Part shown: one piece after another, positions 55,679-64,000 of the stretch
How the letters are laid out: each line of letters begins with the position of its first letter
Numbering within the stretch: position 1 is the stretch's first letter
Assembly: GCF_002795845.1 (NCBI RefSeq)
Contig: NZ_CP011797.1
Coordinates: 3,262,001-3,326,000, forward strand
Source: Reinekea forsetii
GTDB lineage: Bacteria; Pseudomonadota; Gammaproteobacteria; Pseudomonadales; Natronospirillaceae
Direction of reading: 5' to 3'
Length of the DNA stretch: 64,000 nt
The notes under the pieces: model-generated
What the model was told of the DNA's origin: nothing
Database searches by the model: none
Seen by the model: only the letters and a program-made list of their open reading frames with translations
Program-made: the position numbers and the translations under genes

Positions 55679-56632
55679 GTGTCTAGAGCAAAACTGCCAC
55701 TACAGGGCCTTTACTGTTTCTATCTGGCTGCTGAAATCGGCAGTTTTAAAGCGGCGGCAGAACAGATGTCAGTCTCGGCTGCCGCTATGAGTCAACAGAT
55801 TCGACAATTGGAAGACCGGCTATCGGTCAAACTCTTTATCCGCCAGCATCGCCAGGTGCGTCTAACGCCCGCTGGACTGTCGTTACACCACTATGTGCGC
55901 CATGGTTTTGGTGCGTTACAGGAGGGTTTACACGCACTCGATGCCGACCCGGATCCGACCACCCTGACCCTGTCGGTGGTGCCGTCCTTTGCGCAGCGCT
56001 GGCTGGTACCTCGCCTGGGGTCTTTTACCGAACTACAACCGGACCTATCTGTCTTAATGACCTCAAGTGTTGCCTTGGTCGATTTTCAATTGGACCGGGT
56101 AGATCTTTGTGTGCGCTTTGGCCCGGGCCGGTATTCAGGCTTACAATCAGAGTTTTTAATGTCCGATCATATCTATCCCGTTTGCCATCCACTCTATCTG
56201 GAACAAAACCCGATCGGATCCCTAGCAGATTTGGCCAAAGTCCAGCTGATCGAAGATGTTTGGCCGGACATGAACTGGAACTACTGGTTGGAATTGGCCG
56301 GTATAACGGTTCCTAAGGTGAAGGTGGCCATGCGTTACCCAGGCGCCCATGTGGTATTGGAAGGCGCCCTGGCGGTGCAGGGTGTCGCGTTGGTACGCCA
56401 CAGCCTGGCCTGGAAATATATTCAACAGGGTTTGCTGACCCGAATCGGTCAAATCGAGGTGTGCTCTGCCTACAGTTATTACCTGGTCGCACCGCCGGCG
56501 CATTTCAAACGCGACAAAATTCGCCAATTTAGTGATTGGTTGCACGTCGAGGCGACCGACTTTTGGCAGGCCAGTCAGCTCGAGATGGGTAACAACCGTT
56601 GCATTCGCCAAGCTATCGGCCCAATCCCCTGA
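55679..56632 (+). CDS. GcvA-type LysR-family regulator
   Basis: A 317-aa regulator with the HTH AAEIGSFKAAAEQMSVSAAAMSQQIRQLE and a GcvA-type binding domain. Start is GTG with AAGGA upstream. It is divergent from the DUF1127 gene, its likely target. Confidence 0.92.
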   Translation: MSRAKLPLQGLYCFYLAAEIGSFKAAAEQMSVSAAAMSQQIRQLEDRLSVKLFIRQHRQVRLTPAGLSLHHYVRHGFGALQEGLHALDADPDPTTLTLSVVPSFAQRWLVPRLGSFTELQPDLSVLMTSSVALVDFQLDRVDLCVRFGPGRYSGLQSEFLMSDHIYPVCHPLYLEQNPIGSLADLAKVQLIEDVWPDMNWNYWLELAGITVPKVKVAMRYPGAHVVLEGALAVQGVALVRHSLAWKYIQQGLLTRIGQIEVCSAYSYYLVAPPAHFKRDKIRQFSDWLHVEATDFWQASQLEMGNNRCIRQAIGPIP

Positions 56633-56821
56633 CAACAGAATTACCTCTGTAAAGGCAGGTATTTTAGGGCAGATCCATCACCGAACTATTTCATGAAAAT
56701 GTGGACAGCGAATTCAGCCAAAGAGCTAAGGGTTTCTGGCCGGTCACTGCGCTAGACTTTAAGCCGCTTTTAATAGACCCTGCGGTTCATATCAATATAC
56801 CAGCGCGGACTCTTAAGCCCC

Positions 56822-57718
56822 ATGGCAACTTCCACACACTCACTCTCTGGCCTGGCAATGCTCAGCGCCATTGTCGCCGCCGTTGGTATGGGCACTATCG
56901 GTGTTTTTTCCCGCATGGCCGAGCTCAGCCCAGAGATCGTGACCTTTTACCGATTATTTCTAGGTGCCCTCTTTATGGGCGCTTGGTTAGTGGTGAGCCG
57001 ACAGTCGATCCGCATTGGTGACGGCGATGGAGGGCGCTTGCTGTTAAGCGGTGCCTTTCTGGCCGGTTTTATTCTCTGTTATATCCAGGCAATGAATCTC
57101 ACGGCCATGGCCAACGCCATCTTGGTAATTTATTTAGCGCCCATTGCGGCGACCCTGTTCAGTCGTTTGTTTTTCCACGAGATGCTCAAACCTCAACAAT
57201 GGTTAGCGATGGCGCTGGCGCTGCTCGGTTTTATACTGATGCAAGACGCCCCAGACGGCAACTCAGCCTCGACGCTTGGGCTGGCCTATGCCGGATTGGC
57301 GATGCTGTTCTATGCCGGTTTTATTATCGTGAATCGTCGCTGCAGCGAGCACACCCCGGCGGCCAGCCGAGCCTTTTGGCAACTCGCCACCGGCGCACTG
57401 CTAACCCTGCTGGTCAGCCTCGCCAGCCAGCAGAGCTTGGTGGTCGAGGCCGGCAAGATCCCCTGGCTCCTGGCGATCGGCTTTATTCCCGGCTTCGTCG
57501 CACTCTATTGTGCCGTGTTGGCACTACAACGGCTGCCGACGGCAGTCTATGGCACCCTAAGTTATTTCGAACCGGTCGCGGTGATCGTTTTTGGTTGGTT
57601 ATTTTTTGCCGAAACTCTGTCGGCTGGTCAGTTCTTGGGCTGTGTGCTTATCCTCGGCAGCGGCATCGGTCCGGCGCTCATGGCTGCCGTCACTGCACGC
57701 CCGATCGCCGTCAAATAG
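56822..57718 (+). CDS. EamA/DMT-family transporter
   Basis: A 298-aa protein with about ten helices and two EamA repeats. It contains GMGTIGVFSRMAELSPEIVTFYR. It is one of three EamA-type genes in the window, and they are not close paralogues by eye. Substrate unknown. Confidence 0.9.
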   Translation: MATSTHSLSGLAMLSAIVAAVGMGTIGVFSRMAELSPEIVTFYRLFLGALFMGAWLVVSRQSIRIGDGDGGRLLLSGAFLAGFILCYIQAMNLTAMANAILVIYLAPIAATLFSRLFFHEMLKPQQWLAMALALLGFILMQDAPDGNSASTLGLAYAGLAMLFYAGFIIVNRRCSEHTPAASRAFWQLATGALLTLLVSLASQQSLVVEAGKIPWLLAIGFIPGFVALYCAVLALQRLPTAVYGTLSYFEPVAVIVFGWLFFAETLSAGQFLGCVLILGSGIGPALMAAVTARPIAVK

Positions 57719-57730
57719 GCCAATCACCTG

Positions 57731-57982
57731 CTAAGAATGGCTTCCCGGTTGGAGTTTGGACGCCCAGATGGCTAACTTATGGCGCATGGTTTGTTGCGAT
57801 ACCTGTTCTTCGGGAATCGGTTGCATCAGCTTGTCGTGCACTAAGAGCCGATACAGATAGAGAATCTTATCGGCCTGCGAATCGGTTGCCTCGAATTCCA
57901 CGACACCGCGCTCCACGCCGTATTTCATGCCCTCTTCGAGCGCTTTTTTGACCAGTTCCTTTTCGTCTTTAAGTTTTTTCAT
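57731..57982 (-). CDS. DUF5062-like small protein
   Basis: An 83-aa soluble, helical protein: KDEKELVKKALEEGMKYGVERG and the YLYRLLVHDKLMQPI segment match DUF5062. The ATG at 57980-57982 has GGAGGT upstream. Function unknown. Confidence 0.75.
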   Translation of the reverse strand: MKKLKDEKELVKKALEEGMKYGVERGVVEFEATDSQADKILYLYRLLVHDKLMQPIPEEQVSQQTMRHKLAIWASKLQPGSHS

Positions 57983-58127
57983 TACCACCTCCGGCCATGC
58001 TTTTGTTGTTATCGTGCTCTGCCTGCTAGCATAGACCAATTTAGTGAGTCGAAGCCACAACGCTCGGTAAAGCAGCGGCCATTAAAAAGCCCGCCGAGGC
58101 GGGCTGAGTGGTTCGGCCTGAACTCAA

Positions 58128-60818
58128 TCAGACTTTGCTTTTACCCTTCTTAGCCACTGGCACTGCAGGGGTTTCGGTAAAGGCGTCGGCGATCTGTACA
58201 CGCTCATAGCTCTCAACATAGTTACGCCCGTAGTAGGAGTCGATCAAGATCTGCCTCAGCTCGCTGATCAATGGGTAACGCGGATTGGCGCCGGTACACT
58301 GATCATCAAAGGCCTCCTCGGCCAATTGATCGACCTTGGCCATAAAGTCGGTCTCGTTGACCCCGGCCTCGCGAATGGACAGCGGAATATTAAGCTGTTG
58401 CTTCAATTCGTCCAACCAGACCAACATCGCTTCGACCCGATCAACCGTATGCTCTTGCGTAAAGCCGAGGTGAGCGGCCACTTCGCCATAACGGCGCAGG
58501 GCGTTGGGACGGTCATATTGCGAAAAGGCCGCCTGCTTAGTGGGCAAGTTTGTCGCATTGAAACGAATGGTATTGGTCAGCAACAGCGCATTGGCTAGGC
58601 CGTGTGGAATATGAAATTCGGCGCCGAGCTTGTGCGCCATGGAGTGGCAGATGCCCAAGAAGGCGTTGGCAAAGGCGATGCCGGCAATGGTGGCGGCATT
58701 GTGAACCTTCTCCCGGGCCACCGGATCGTGTGCGCCATTTTTATAGGAACTTGGCAGGTATTCCTTCAATATTTTTAACGCTTGCAGCGCCTGACCGTCG
58801 GAGTATTCATTGGCCAAGACCGACACGTAGGCTTCCATGGCGTGCGTCACGGCATCATAGCCGCCAAAGGCGGTCAGGCTCTTCGGCATATTCATCACTA
58901 GGTTGGCGTCCACCACGGCCATATTGGGCGTCAGCTCATAGTCGGCCAAAGGATATTTTTTACCCGTTGCATCATCGGTGACCACGGCAAAGGGGGTGAC
59001 CTCCGAGCCGGTGCCAGACGTAGTGGTGATGGCAACCAGTTCGGCCTTAATGCCCATTTTCGGAAACTTGTAGATGCGCTTGCGAATATCCATAAAGCGC
59101 AACGCCAGGTCTTCGAAGGCGACATCGGGATGCTCATACATCACCCACATGACTTTGGCGGCATCCATTGGCGACCCGCCCCCTAAAGCAATAATGACAT
59201 CGGGTTGGAACGAATTCAGAACCGCCGCACCCTTGCGCACCAGGCTCAGAGTCGGGTCGGCTTCAACCTCATAAAAGACCTCGACTTCCATGCCCTTATT
59301 GCGCAACAAAGAGCGTAGCTCTTCGACATGAGGCGTGTTATTAAACAAGAATTTGTCGGTTACAATACAAGCGCGTTTCTTGCCGACCAGATCGTCCATG
59401 GCAATCGCCATCGCGCCGCGACGGAAGTAAATCGATTTGGGTAATTTGTGCCACAACATATTTTCCGCCCTCTTTGCCACGGTTTTTTTGTTGATCAAAT
59501 GCTTGGGGCCAACGTTTTCGGAAATTGAATTACCACCCCAAGAACCGCAACCCAGGGTCAACGACGGTGCTAGGGCAAAGTTGTATAGATCGCCGATGCC
59601 GCCGTGCGAGGTCGGCATATTCAATAGGATGCGCGCGGTCTTCATCTTGTCGCCAAAATAGCGAATGCGATCGGTGTTTTCATCCTGATCGGTATAGAGA
59701 CAAGAGGTATGTCCGATGCCGCCCATCTCCACCATAATAACGGCCTTAGCCACTGCATCTTCGAAGGTGGACGCGCGGAACATGCCCAGCGTCGGCGACA
59801 GTTTTTCGTGCGCAAATTCTTCATCGGCGGTCAATTCGGCACCTTCACCGATCAGCACTTTAGTAGAAGGTGGCACGGTGACACCGGACATCTCGGCAAT
59901 TTTAAGCGCCGACTGGCCGACTATATTGGCGTTCAAGGCCCCATCGATCAACAGCACCTTACGTACCTTATCGGCTTCGCTGGCGCTGAGAATATAGCCA
60001 CCGTATTTGGCAAAGCGCGCCTTCACGGCATCGTAGACCGAATCCATGACAATCACGGCCTGTTCCGATGCACAGACCACACCGTTGTCGAAGGTCTTCG
60101 ACATCAGAATGGAGGACACCGCCCGTTTAATATCGGCCGTCTCATCGATCACCACCGGCGTGTTCCCGGCGCCGACACCGATCGCGGGCTTGCCGGATGA
60201 GTATGCGGCCTTGACCATACCCGGGCCACCGGTCGCGAGGATAAGATTTACGTCCGGATGTTTCATTAAGGCATTGGACAGCTCTACCGAGGGCTGTTCT
60301 ATGTAGCCGATAATATCGGCCGGCGCACCGGCCGCGACGGCCGCATCGAGGACCAACTTGGCCGCGTAATTGGTCGCCTTGCAGGCGCGTGGGTGGGGCG
60401 AGAAAATTATACCGTTGCGGGTCTTTATGGATATCAGTGCCTTAAAGATCGCGGTGGACGTTGGATTGGTGGTCGGCACGATTCCGCAAATAATGCCAAT
60501 GGGTTCGGCGATGGTCAGGGTGCCAAACTCGACGTCTTCTTCGATAACGCCGCAGGTCTTGTCGTCTTTATACTTGTTATAAATATATTCAGAGGCGAAG
60601 TGATTTTTAATCACCTTATCTTCGATCACACCCATGCCGGATTCTTCAGCGGCCATCTTGGCCAAGGGGATGCGGGCATCGGAGGCGGCTAAGGCTGCCG
60701 CGCGGAAAATCGTGTCAACCTGTGATTGACTGAAGCCGGCATAGGCATGCTGGGCGACCTTCACTCGAGCAACTAGGGCATCGAGCTGCGCAAGGGCGGG
60801 ATTTCGGTGTTGAGTCAT
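58128..60818 (-). CDS. adhE: AdhE: bifunctional aldehyde/alcohol dehydrogenase
   Basis: An 896-aa fermentation enzyme. It reduces acetyl-CoA to acetaldehyde and then ethanol. Residues 1-450 are the aldehyde dehydrogenase, with the catalytic Cys in NGVVCASEQ; the rest is the iron-dependent alcohol dehydrogenase with the metal-binding AHKLGAEFHIPHG. AGAGGT lies before the ATG. Its 5' region carries an FNR-like box and a hairpin. Confidence 0.98.
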   Translation of the reverse strand: MTQHRNPALAQLDALVARVKVAQHAYAGFSQSQVDTIFRAAALAASDARIPLAKMAAEESGMGVIEDKVIKNHFASEYIYNKYKDDKTCGVIEEDVEFGTLTIAEPIGIICGIVPTTNPTSTAIFKALISIKTRNGIIFSPHPRACKATNYAAKLVLDAAVAAGAPADIIGYIEQPSVELSNALMKHPDVNLILATGGPGMVKAAYSSGKPAIGVGAGNTPVVIDETADIKRAVSSILMSKTFDNGVVCASEQAVIVMDSVYDAVKARFAKYGGYILSASEADKVRKVLLIDGALNANIVGQSALKIAEMSGVTVPPSTKVLIGEGAELTADEEFAHEKLSPTLGMFRASTFEDAVAKAVIMVEMGGIGHTSCLYTDQDENTDRIRYFGDKMKTARILLNMPTSHGGIGDLYNFALAPSLTLGCGSWGGNSISENVGPKHLINKKTVAKRAENMLWHKLPKSIYFRRGAMAIAMDDLVGKKRACIVTDKFLFNNTPHVEELRSLLRNKGMEVEVFYEVEADPTLSLVRKGAAVLNSFQPDVIIALGGGSPMDAAKVMWVMYEHPDVAFEDLALRFMDIRKRIYKFPKMGIKAELVAITTTSGTGSEVTPFAVVTDDATGKKYPLADYELTPNMAVVDANLVMNMPKSLTAFGGYDAVTHAMEAYVSVLANEYSDGQALQALKILKEYLPSSYKNGAHDPVAREKVHNAATIAGIAFANAFLGICHSMAHKLGAEFHIPHGLANALLLTNTIRFNATNLPTKQAAFSQYDRPNALRRYGEVAAHLGFTQEHTVDRVEAMLVWLDELKQQLNIPLSIREAGVNETDFMAKVDQLAEEAFDDQCTGANPRYPLISELRQILIDSYYGRNYVESYERVQIADAFTETPAVPVAKKGKSKV

Positions 60819-60919
60819 GATTTTACCTCTAGCATATTAAGTTCGGTTATCTAACAAAGGGCTGGGCGCCGGACCTTTAATGATGCACAGGGTCGGAATG
60901 CTGAAGGTGAGCGCTGTGC

Positions 60920-60958
60920 TTTTAACGGTTTCTGGGCTATCTGAAACCACAGTTAAAA
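60920..60958 (-). promoter_or_regulatory. Hairpin in the adhE leader
   Basis: TTTTAAC plus GGTTTC pair with GAAACC and GTTAAAA around a 10-nt loop with a 3-nt bulge, about 100 nt before the start. It may control RNA stability or translation. Confidence 0.5.
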
Positions 60959-60993
60959 ACGACAATTTCTTGGTCCTTTTGAGATACGAGCGA

Positions 60994-61034
60994 AGTGTAA
61001 TAAAATTACGAAACTGGGAATTGATGTGAATCAT
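60994..61034 (-). promoter_or_regulatory. FNR/Anr-type box and -10 for adhE
   Basis: TTGATGTGAATCAT (61021-61034) matches TTGATN4ATCAA at 9 of 10 positions. On the minus strand TACACT (60994-60999) is the candidate -10. The box centre lies about 40.5-41.5 bp upstream of the predicted start, the class II activation position. Confidence 0.65.
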
Positions 61035-61288
61035 TTTACGGTCAGTTGGAATGTTCAACATTAGGCTCAAGACCCTCTATCTGTAAGGTTAGTTGGGTTA
61101 TTAGACATTTCAAGCCATGAAACTGGTGGGATAAATTTTGGTACTTTACCTACAAATCGAATTATTTGGGATCGAGGTCACCAACGAGTCAATGACCTGC
61201 GGCACTGGGCCGTCGGACCGAAAGGGTTAATAGTAGGTTCAGTTTAAACCTGTATCGTATGCTGGTTAATCCAAAAGGAAGCTCAACC

Positions 61289-62569
61289 ATGATGTGTCGT
61301 TCGACCCCCATGCAGGCTGTTGCGTTTACCGTTCTCTTGGCTACTGGTGCTGCGCAATGGGCCAGTGCCCAGACCGAGCCCTTTAGTGTTGAGCTGCAAG
61401 TTAATGCCGAAGATCGCGATCCGGATACGGCATGCGCTATCGCCTATGACGACGCCGCGGGCCAAGCCCAAGAACGGATCGATGCGTATTACCGCGCGAC
61501 CGAAGCGGATCAATCTTACCGGGCTATATTGGTCCGCCAAACTCAGACGCGCTCGCTGACGGCGCAGGGCAGCGCCCTTTGCGAAGTCGATAGTTATTGG
61601 CAGGCTTTGAACCGCGATGTAGACACGCTAAATGCCAATGAGTCCGATGCCTCGGCCAGCGCTAGTGAAGCCGACCGGACGATTGATTCAAACGGACCAT
61701 TAATAGGTAGCGAGCAGTATATTGACGGGGTCTACACCAGTACCTGCGAGAACACGCGCAATGGCGATCTATGTTGGCAGCGCATTGTTAAACAGGCACA
61801 GGCCGACCTGTTTGACAGCCTTACCGGCAAGGGCATCGACCTAGCCTTGAATGCCTTACAGTATCTGGATTTTGCCGGACGCCAGCGCGATGAACAGAAT
61901 CGCCGGCAGCTCGACATGACTGCCGACGGGCGCTTTTTCTTTCGCGTCGTTGATGTCGACTTGACGCCAACACCCTCGAGCGCGATCCGCATCGATCGAA
62001 AAAACAGTCCGATGGTTCCGCGCACCAGCCCGTCATCCTCAACAGCCAAAATGGCCATCGCGAAAAAAACCGGTAGCGCGTCCGATCTGACATTGAGGGT
62101 GTTTTACAGCGCCGATGGCAACGATCTGGCTCAGACCGATCACCTAGCCATCAGCGCTAACCGCTGGGGACTTGGCCTATGGAACCAGGACCAGATCGGC
62201 TTTGCGATCTTTTCCGGCTATGACCGATTGGGCCTGGGCGACAACGCGAATCGGGTCAAGACCGTTGCAGGAGGCTACGAGACCTTTGGCGTGGGCATGG
62301 GCTTTCGGCTCTGGCCCGGGCGCGCCTTAAGTGTTGAAAATATGCTCTACTATGTCGATGCCCAGCCCTATCGTGCGTTGATCGATCCGGGCTGTACCAG
62401 CTGCACGGCCCGGTTGTACCAGTCGGACGACTATGTCCAGGCAACGGTGAATATAAAGACCAACTCCGATGGCCTCAACATTGGTTGGATCTTTACCTGG
62501 AAGCTGCTCCAGCCCGGCAGCGACATCGATTCCCTCTCCTCCGGCCTCTACTTGGAGCTGCAATTTTAA
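61289..62569 (+). CDS. Outer-membrane-like exported protein, unknown
   Basis: A 426-aa protein. A Sec signal peptide is likely cut near ASA (about residue 27). Several Cys (TACAIAY, GSALCEV, STCENTRNGDLCW) suggest disulfides in the N-terminal half. The C-terminal half has alternating beta segments and ends in ...YLELQF, a terminal Phe typical of BAM-inserted barrels. AAGGAAG lies before the ATG pair at 61289/61292. No family was recognised. Confidence 0.75.
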   Translation: MMCRSTPMQAVAFTVLLATGAAQWASAQTEPFSVELQVNAEDRDPDTACAIAYDDAAGQAQERIDAYYRATEADQSYRAILVRQTQTRSLTAQGSALCEVDSYWQALNRDVDTLNANESDASASASEADRTIDSNGPLIGSEQYIDGVYTSTCENTRNGDLCWQRIVKQAQADLFDSLTGKGIDLALNALQYLDFAGRQRDEQNRRQLDMTADGRFFFRVVDVDLTPTPSSAIRIDRKNSPMVPRTSPSSSTAKMAIAKKTGSASDLTLRVFYSADGNDLAQTDHLAISANRWGLGLWNQDQIGFAIFSGYDRLGLGDNANRVKTVAGGYETFGVGMGFRLWPGRALSVENMLYYVDAQPYRALIDPGCTSCTARLYQSDDYVQATVNIKTNSDGLNIGWIFTWKLLQPGSDIDSLSSGLYLELQF

Positions 62570-62658
62570 CCGAGCGGGCCGAACATCGGTTGAGGTACTG
62601 TTGCGGCGGGCCCTTTACCAGTAGACTGGCGCTCCCCCCAGTCCGGTAGCCAAGCGAA

Positions 62659-63537
62659 ATGTCGAACGAATCTAAGGCCGTCGCCTTTGCCATGGCGGCC
62701 ATCTTGCTCTGGTCCACGGTCGCCACGGCCTTTAAAATTGCTCTACAGTATCATTCGGTTATTGGTCTACTCGCTGGTGCGTCGCTCACTTCGGTCTTGG
62801 TATTGATGGCGATCTTGTTCGCCCAGGGTAAACTGCTACGGGCTATCCGATCCTTTCCGAGCAATTTGCTCAACGCCCTCCTGCTTGGCAGTCTCAACCC
62901 GGTACTTTATTATCTGGTGCTGTTCGAGGCGTATCGGCGCTTACCAGCGCAGGTCGCCCAACCGGTCAATTACACCTGGGCCATCACCCTGGCCTTACTT
63001 AGTGTACCGATCTTAAAACACCGACTCACCCGGCGCGACCTCTGGGGCCTCTTGCTGGGCTATTCTGGCGTGGTGGTGATCTCTATCGCCGGCAAAGAAG
63101 TCACCGGCAGTCTAGACTATTGGGGACTTGCACTGGCGATCTTCTCGACCCTATTGTGGGCCGGATTTTGGCTGCTCAATACGAAAAAAAACAACCTCGA
63201 TCCGATTATCGGCCTGTTCCATAATTTCCTCGTTAGCCTGCCAATTTTAGGACTGTTGATCTGGTTCGTGCCGCCACCGCCGGTTCAATGGGGGCTAATG
63301 TCGATCACCAGTCTAGTCTATGTCGGCCTGTTTGAGATGGGCATTACCTTTGTATTCTGGCAGATGGCGCTGATGCGAACCGGCAATGCCGCTCGCCTAG
63401 GCACGCTGATTTTTTTGTCGCCCCTAATCAGCCTATTCTTAATTCATCTGGTGTTGAAAGAGCCACTGCAACTGGCCACCTTTTTAGGTCTGGCACTTAT
63501 TATTGCTGGGGTCATCAGCTCGCGCAAAAAGCCCTAA
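62659..63537 (+). CDS. EamA/DMT-family transporter
   Basis: A 292-aa protein with about ten helices and two EamA repeats, starting AMAAILLWSTVATAFKIAL. The substrate is unknown. It is followed by a GNAT gene on the same strand. Confidence 0.9.
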   Translation: MSNESKAVAFAMAAILLWSTVATAFKIALQYHSVIGLLAGASLTSVLVLMAILFAQGKLLRAIRSFPSNLLNALLLGSLNPVLYYLVLFEAYRRLPAQVAQPVNYTWAITLALLSVPILKHRLTRRDLWGLLLGYSGVVVISIAGKEVTGSLDYWGLALAIFSTLLWAGFWLLNTKKNNLDPIIGLFHNFLVSLPILGLLIWFVPPPPVQWGLMSITSLVYVGLFEMGITFVFWQMALMRTGNAARLGTLIFLSPLISLFLIHLVLKEPLQLATFLGLALIIAGVISSRKKP

Positions 63538-63587
63538 GGCCTAGCGCATTGACCCCCTAATTCAACTAGGAGCTCGGCAATCAGACC

Positions 63588-64000
63588 ATGACCTATTCAT
63601 TGATGCTCGACACGCCCCGCCTCACCTTGGTCGGCACCCATGACATCGATCTGCTTCAGCTGACCGACTATTTTCAAAGCAATCATCACCATTTGGTGAT
63701 GAGCGGCGGCTTTATTCCGACCACCGAGACCGAAATTCGAGCCGTATTCGACAGCTGGCACAGCAACATTGCCCGCGACACCGAAGTGCGCCTATTTATG
63801 ATCTTAGACGAACAGCTTATCGGTATTATCGGTATCAGTCAGATCGTCCGGAGTGCCTTTCAGGCCGCTTATCTGGGCTACAATATAGCCGAAGTTGAAC
63901 AGGGCAAGGGCTATATGACCGAAGCGCTGACAGGCGCTATCGAACTGGCCTTTGGCCCGCTCAACCTGCATCGCCTGATGGCCAATTATCGACCGGCTAA
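63588..64000 (+). CDS. RimJ/RimL-type N-acetyltransferase (partial)
   Basis: The start MTYSLMLDTPRLTLVGT and the segment QGKGYMTEALTGAIELAFG (acetyl-CoA loop) match the RimJ/RimL group of GNAT enzymes. The frame is open to the window edge, so the C-terminus is missing. No close ribosome site was seen before the ATG. Confidence 0.9.
   Translation, partial: MTYSLMLDTPRLTLVGTHDIDLLQLTDYFQSNHHHLVMSGGFIPTTETEIRAVFDSWHSNIARDTEVRLFMILDEQLIGIIGISQIVRSAFQAAYLGYNIAEVEQGKGYMTEALTGAIELAFGPLNLHRLMANYRPA

Larger units (their letters stand above)
60819..61288. other. adhE 5' region
   Basis: About 470 bp between adhE and the divergent outer-membrane-like gene. It holds the FNR-like box, a -10 and a strong hairpin in the adhE leader. 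A short open frame in it has no gene-like features. Confidence 0.6.

Noticed and set aside
60837-61070. Open frame in the adhE 5' region
   Set aside because: It overlaps the FNR box and hairpin, and its sequence has no gene-like features.

Overview
The window is a moderately GC-rich stretch of a gammaproteobacterial chromosome, probably from a marine, Oceanospirillales/Pseudomonas-like lineage. This rests on gene content and order: tamA-tamB, carA-carB-greA, bioB-F-H-C-D, nrdR-ribD, a PA4642-family protein, dbpA and YqhA. The genus cannot be fixed from sequence alone. No rRNA, tRNA, CRISPR array, insertion sequence or prophage was seen. Genes are densely packed, often with 1-8 bp overlaps, and several start at GTG or TTG.

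Layout: 1-2100 riboflavin genes and nrdR on the minus strand, with ribBA running off the left edge. 2500-9700: a small cytochrome c, two unlinked lipoproteins each with a single CxxCH motif, sdaA, a fructokinase/sugar-isomerase/GNAT run, and small RRM and VF530 genes. 9780-13900: an EamA transporter, a HAD phosphatase, rpe, a DUF3530 hydrolase and YqhA. 13978-25140: a long minus-strand block, in transcription order tamA, tamB, a small membrane protein, a Tat-signal leucine-rich-repeat protein, then an MdlA/MdlB-type ABC exporter pair. 25376-31117: PA4642, radA, dgt, an SLC13 transporter, a zinc-ribbon protein and a DUF3833 lipoprotein. 31186-36412: greA, carB, carA and a structured carA leader. 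36638-38708: an HTH regulator, an SprA-like HExxH-type protein and a flagellin-associated-like small protein. 38937-43389: the biotin operon. 43562-48238: oxidoreductases, a LysR regulator, a fasciclin protein and a gene-poor AT-rich patch, lying between bioB and comF. 48580-64000: comF, an SrkA-like kinase, an OhrR-type regulator with two target genes, dbpA, small hydrolases and regulators, transporters, adhE and a GNAT gene cut by the right edge.

The most interesting signal is upstream of carA. A promoter whose predicted transcript starts AAUUUUGGG is followed by a 47-codon leader ORF, a first hairpin, then a terminator hairpin with six U inside the leader ORF, and the leader stop codon just beyond. 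This is the architecture of the Escherichia coli pyrBI leader, which is controlled by UTP-sensitive reiterative initiation and translation-coupled attenuation. Other regulatory signals worth checking are a 9/10 FNR/Anr box exactly placed for class II activation of adhE, paired 13-mers in the ohrR divergent region, and a 12-bp palindrome between a LysR gene and its divergent oxidoreductase operon.
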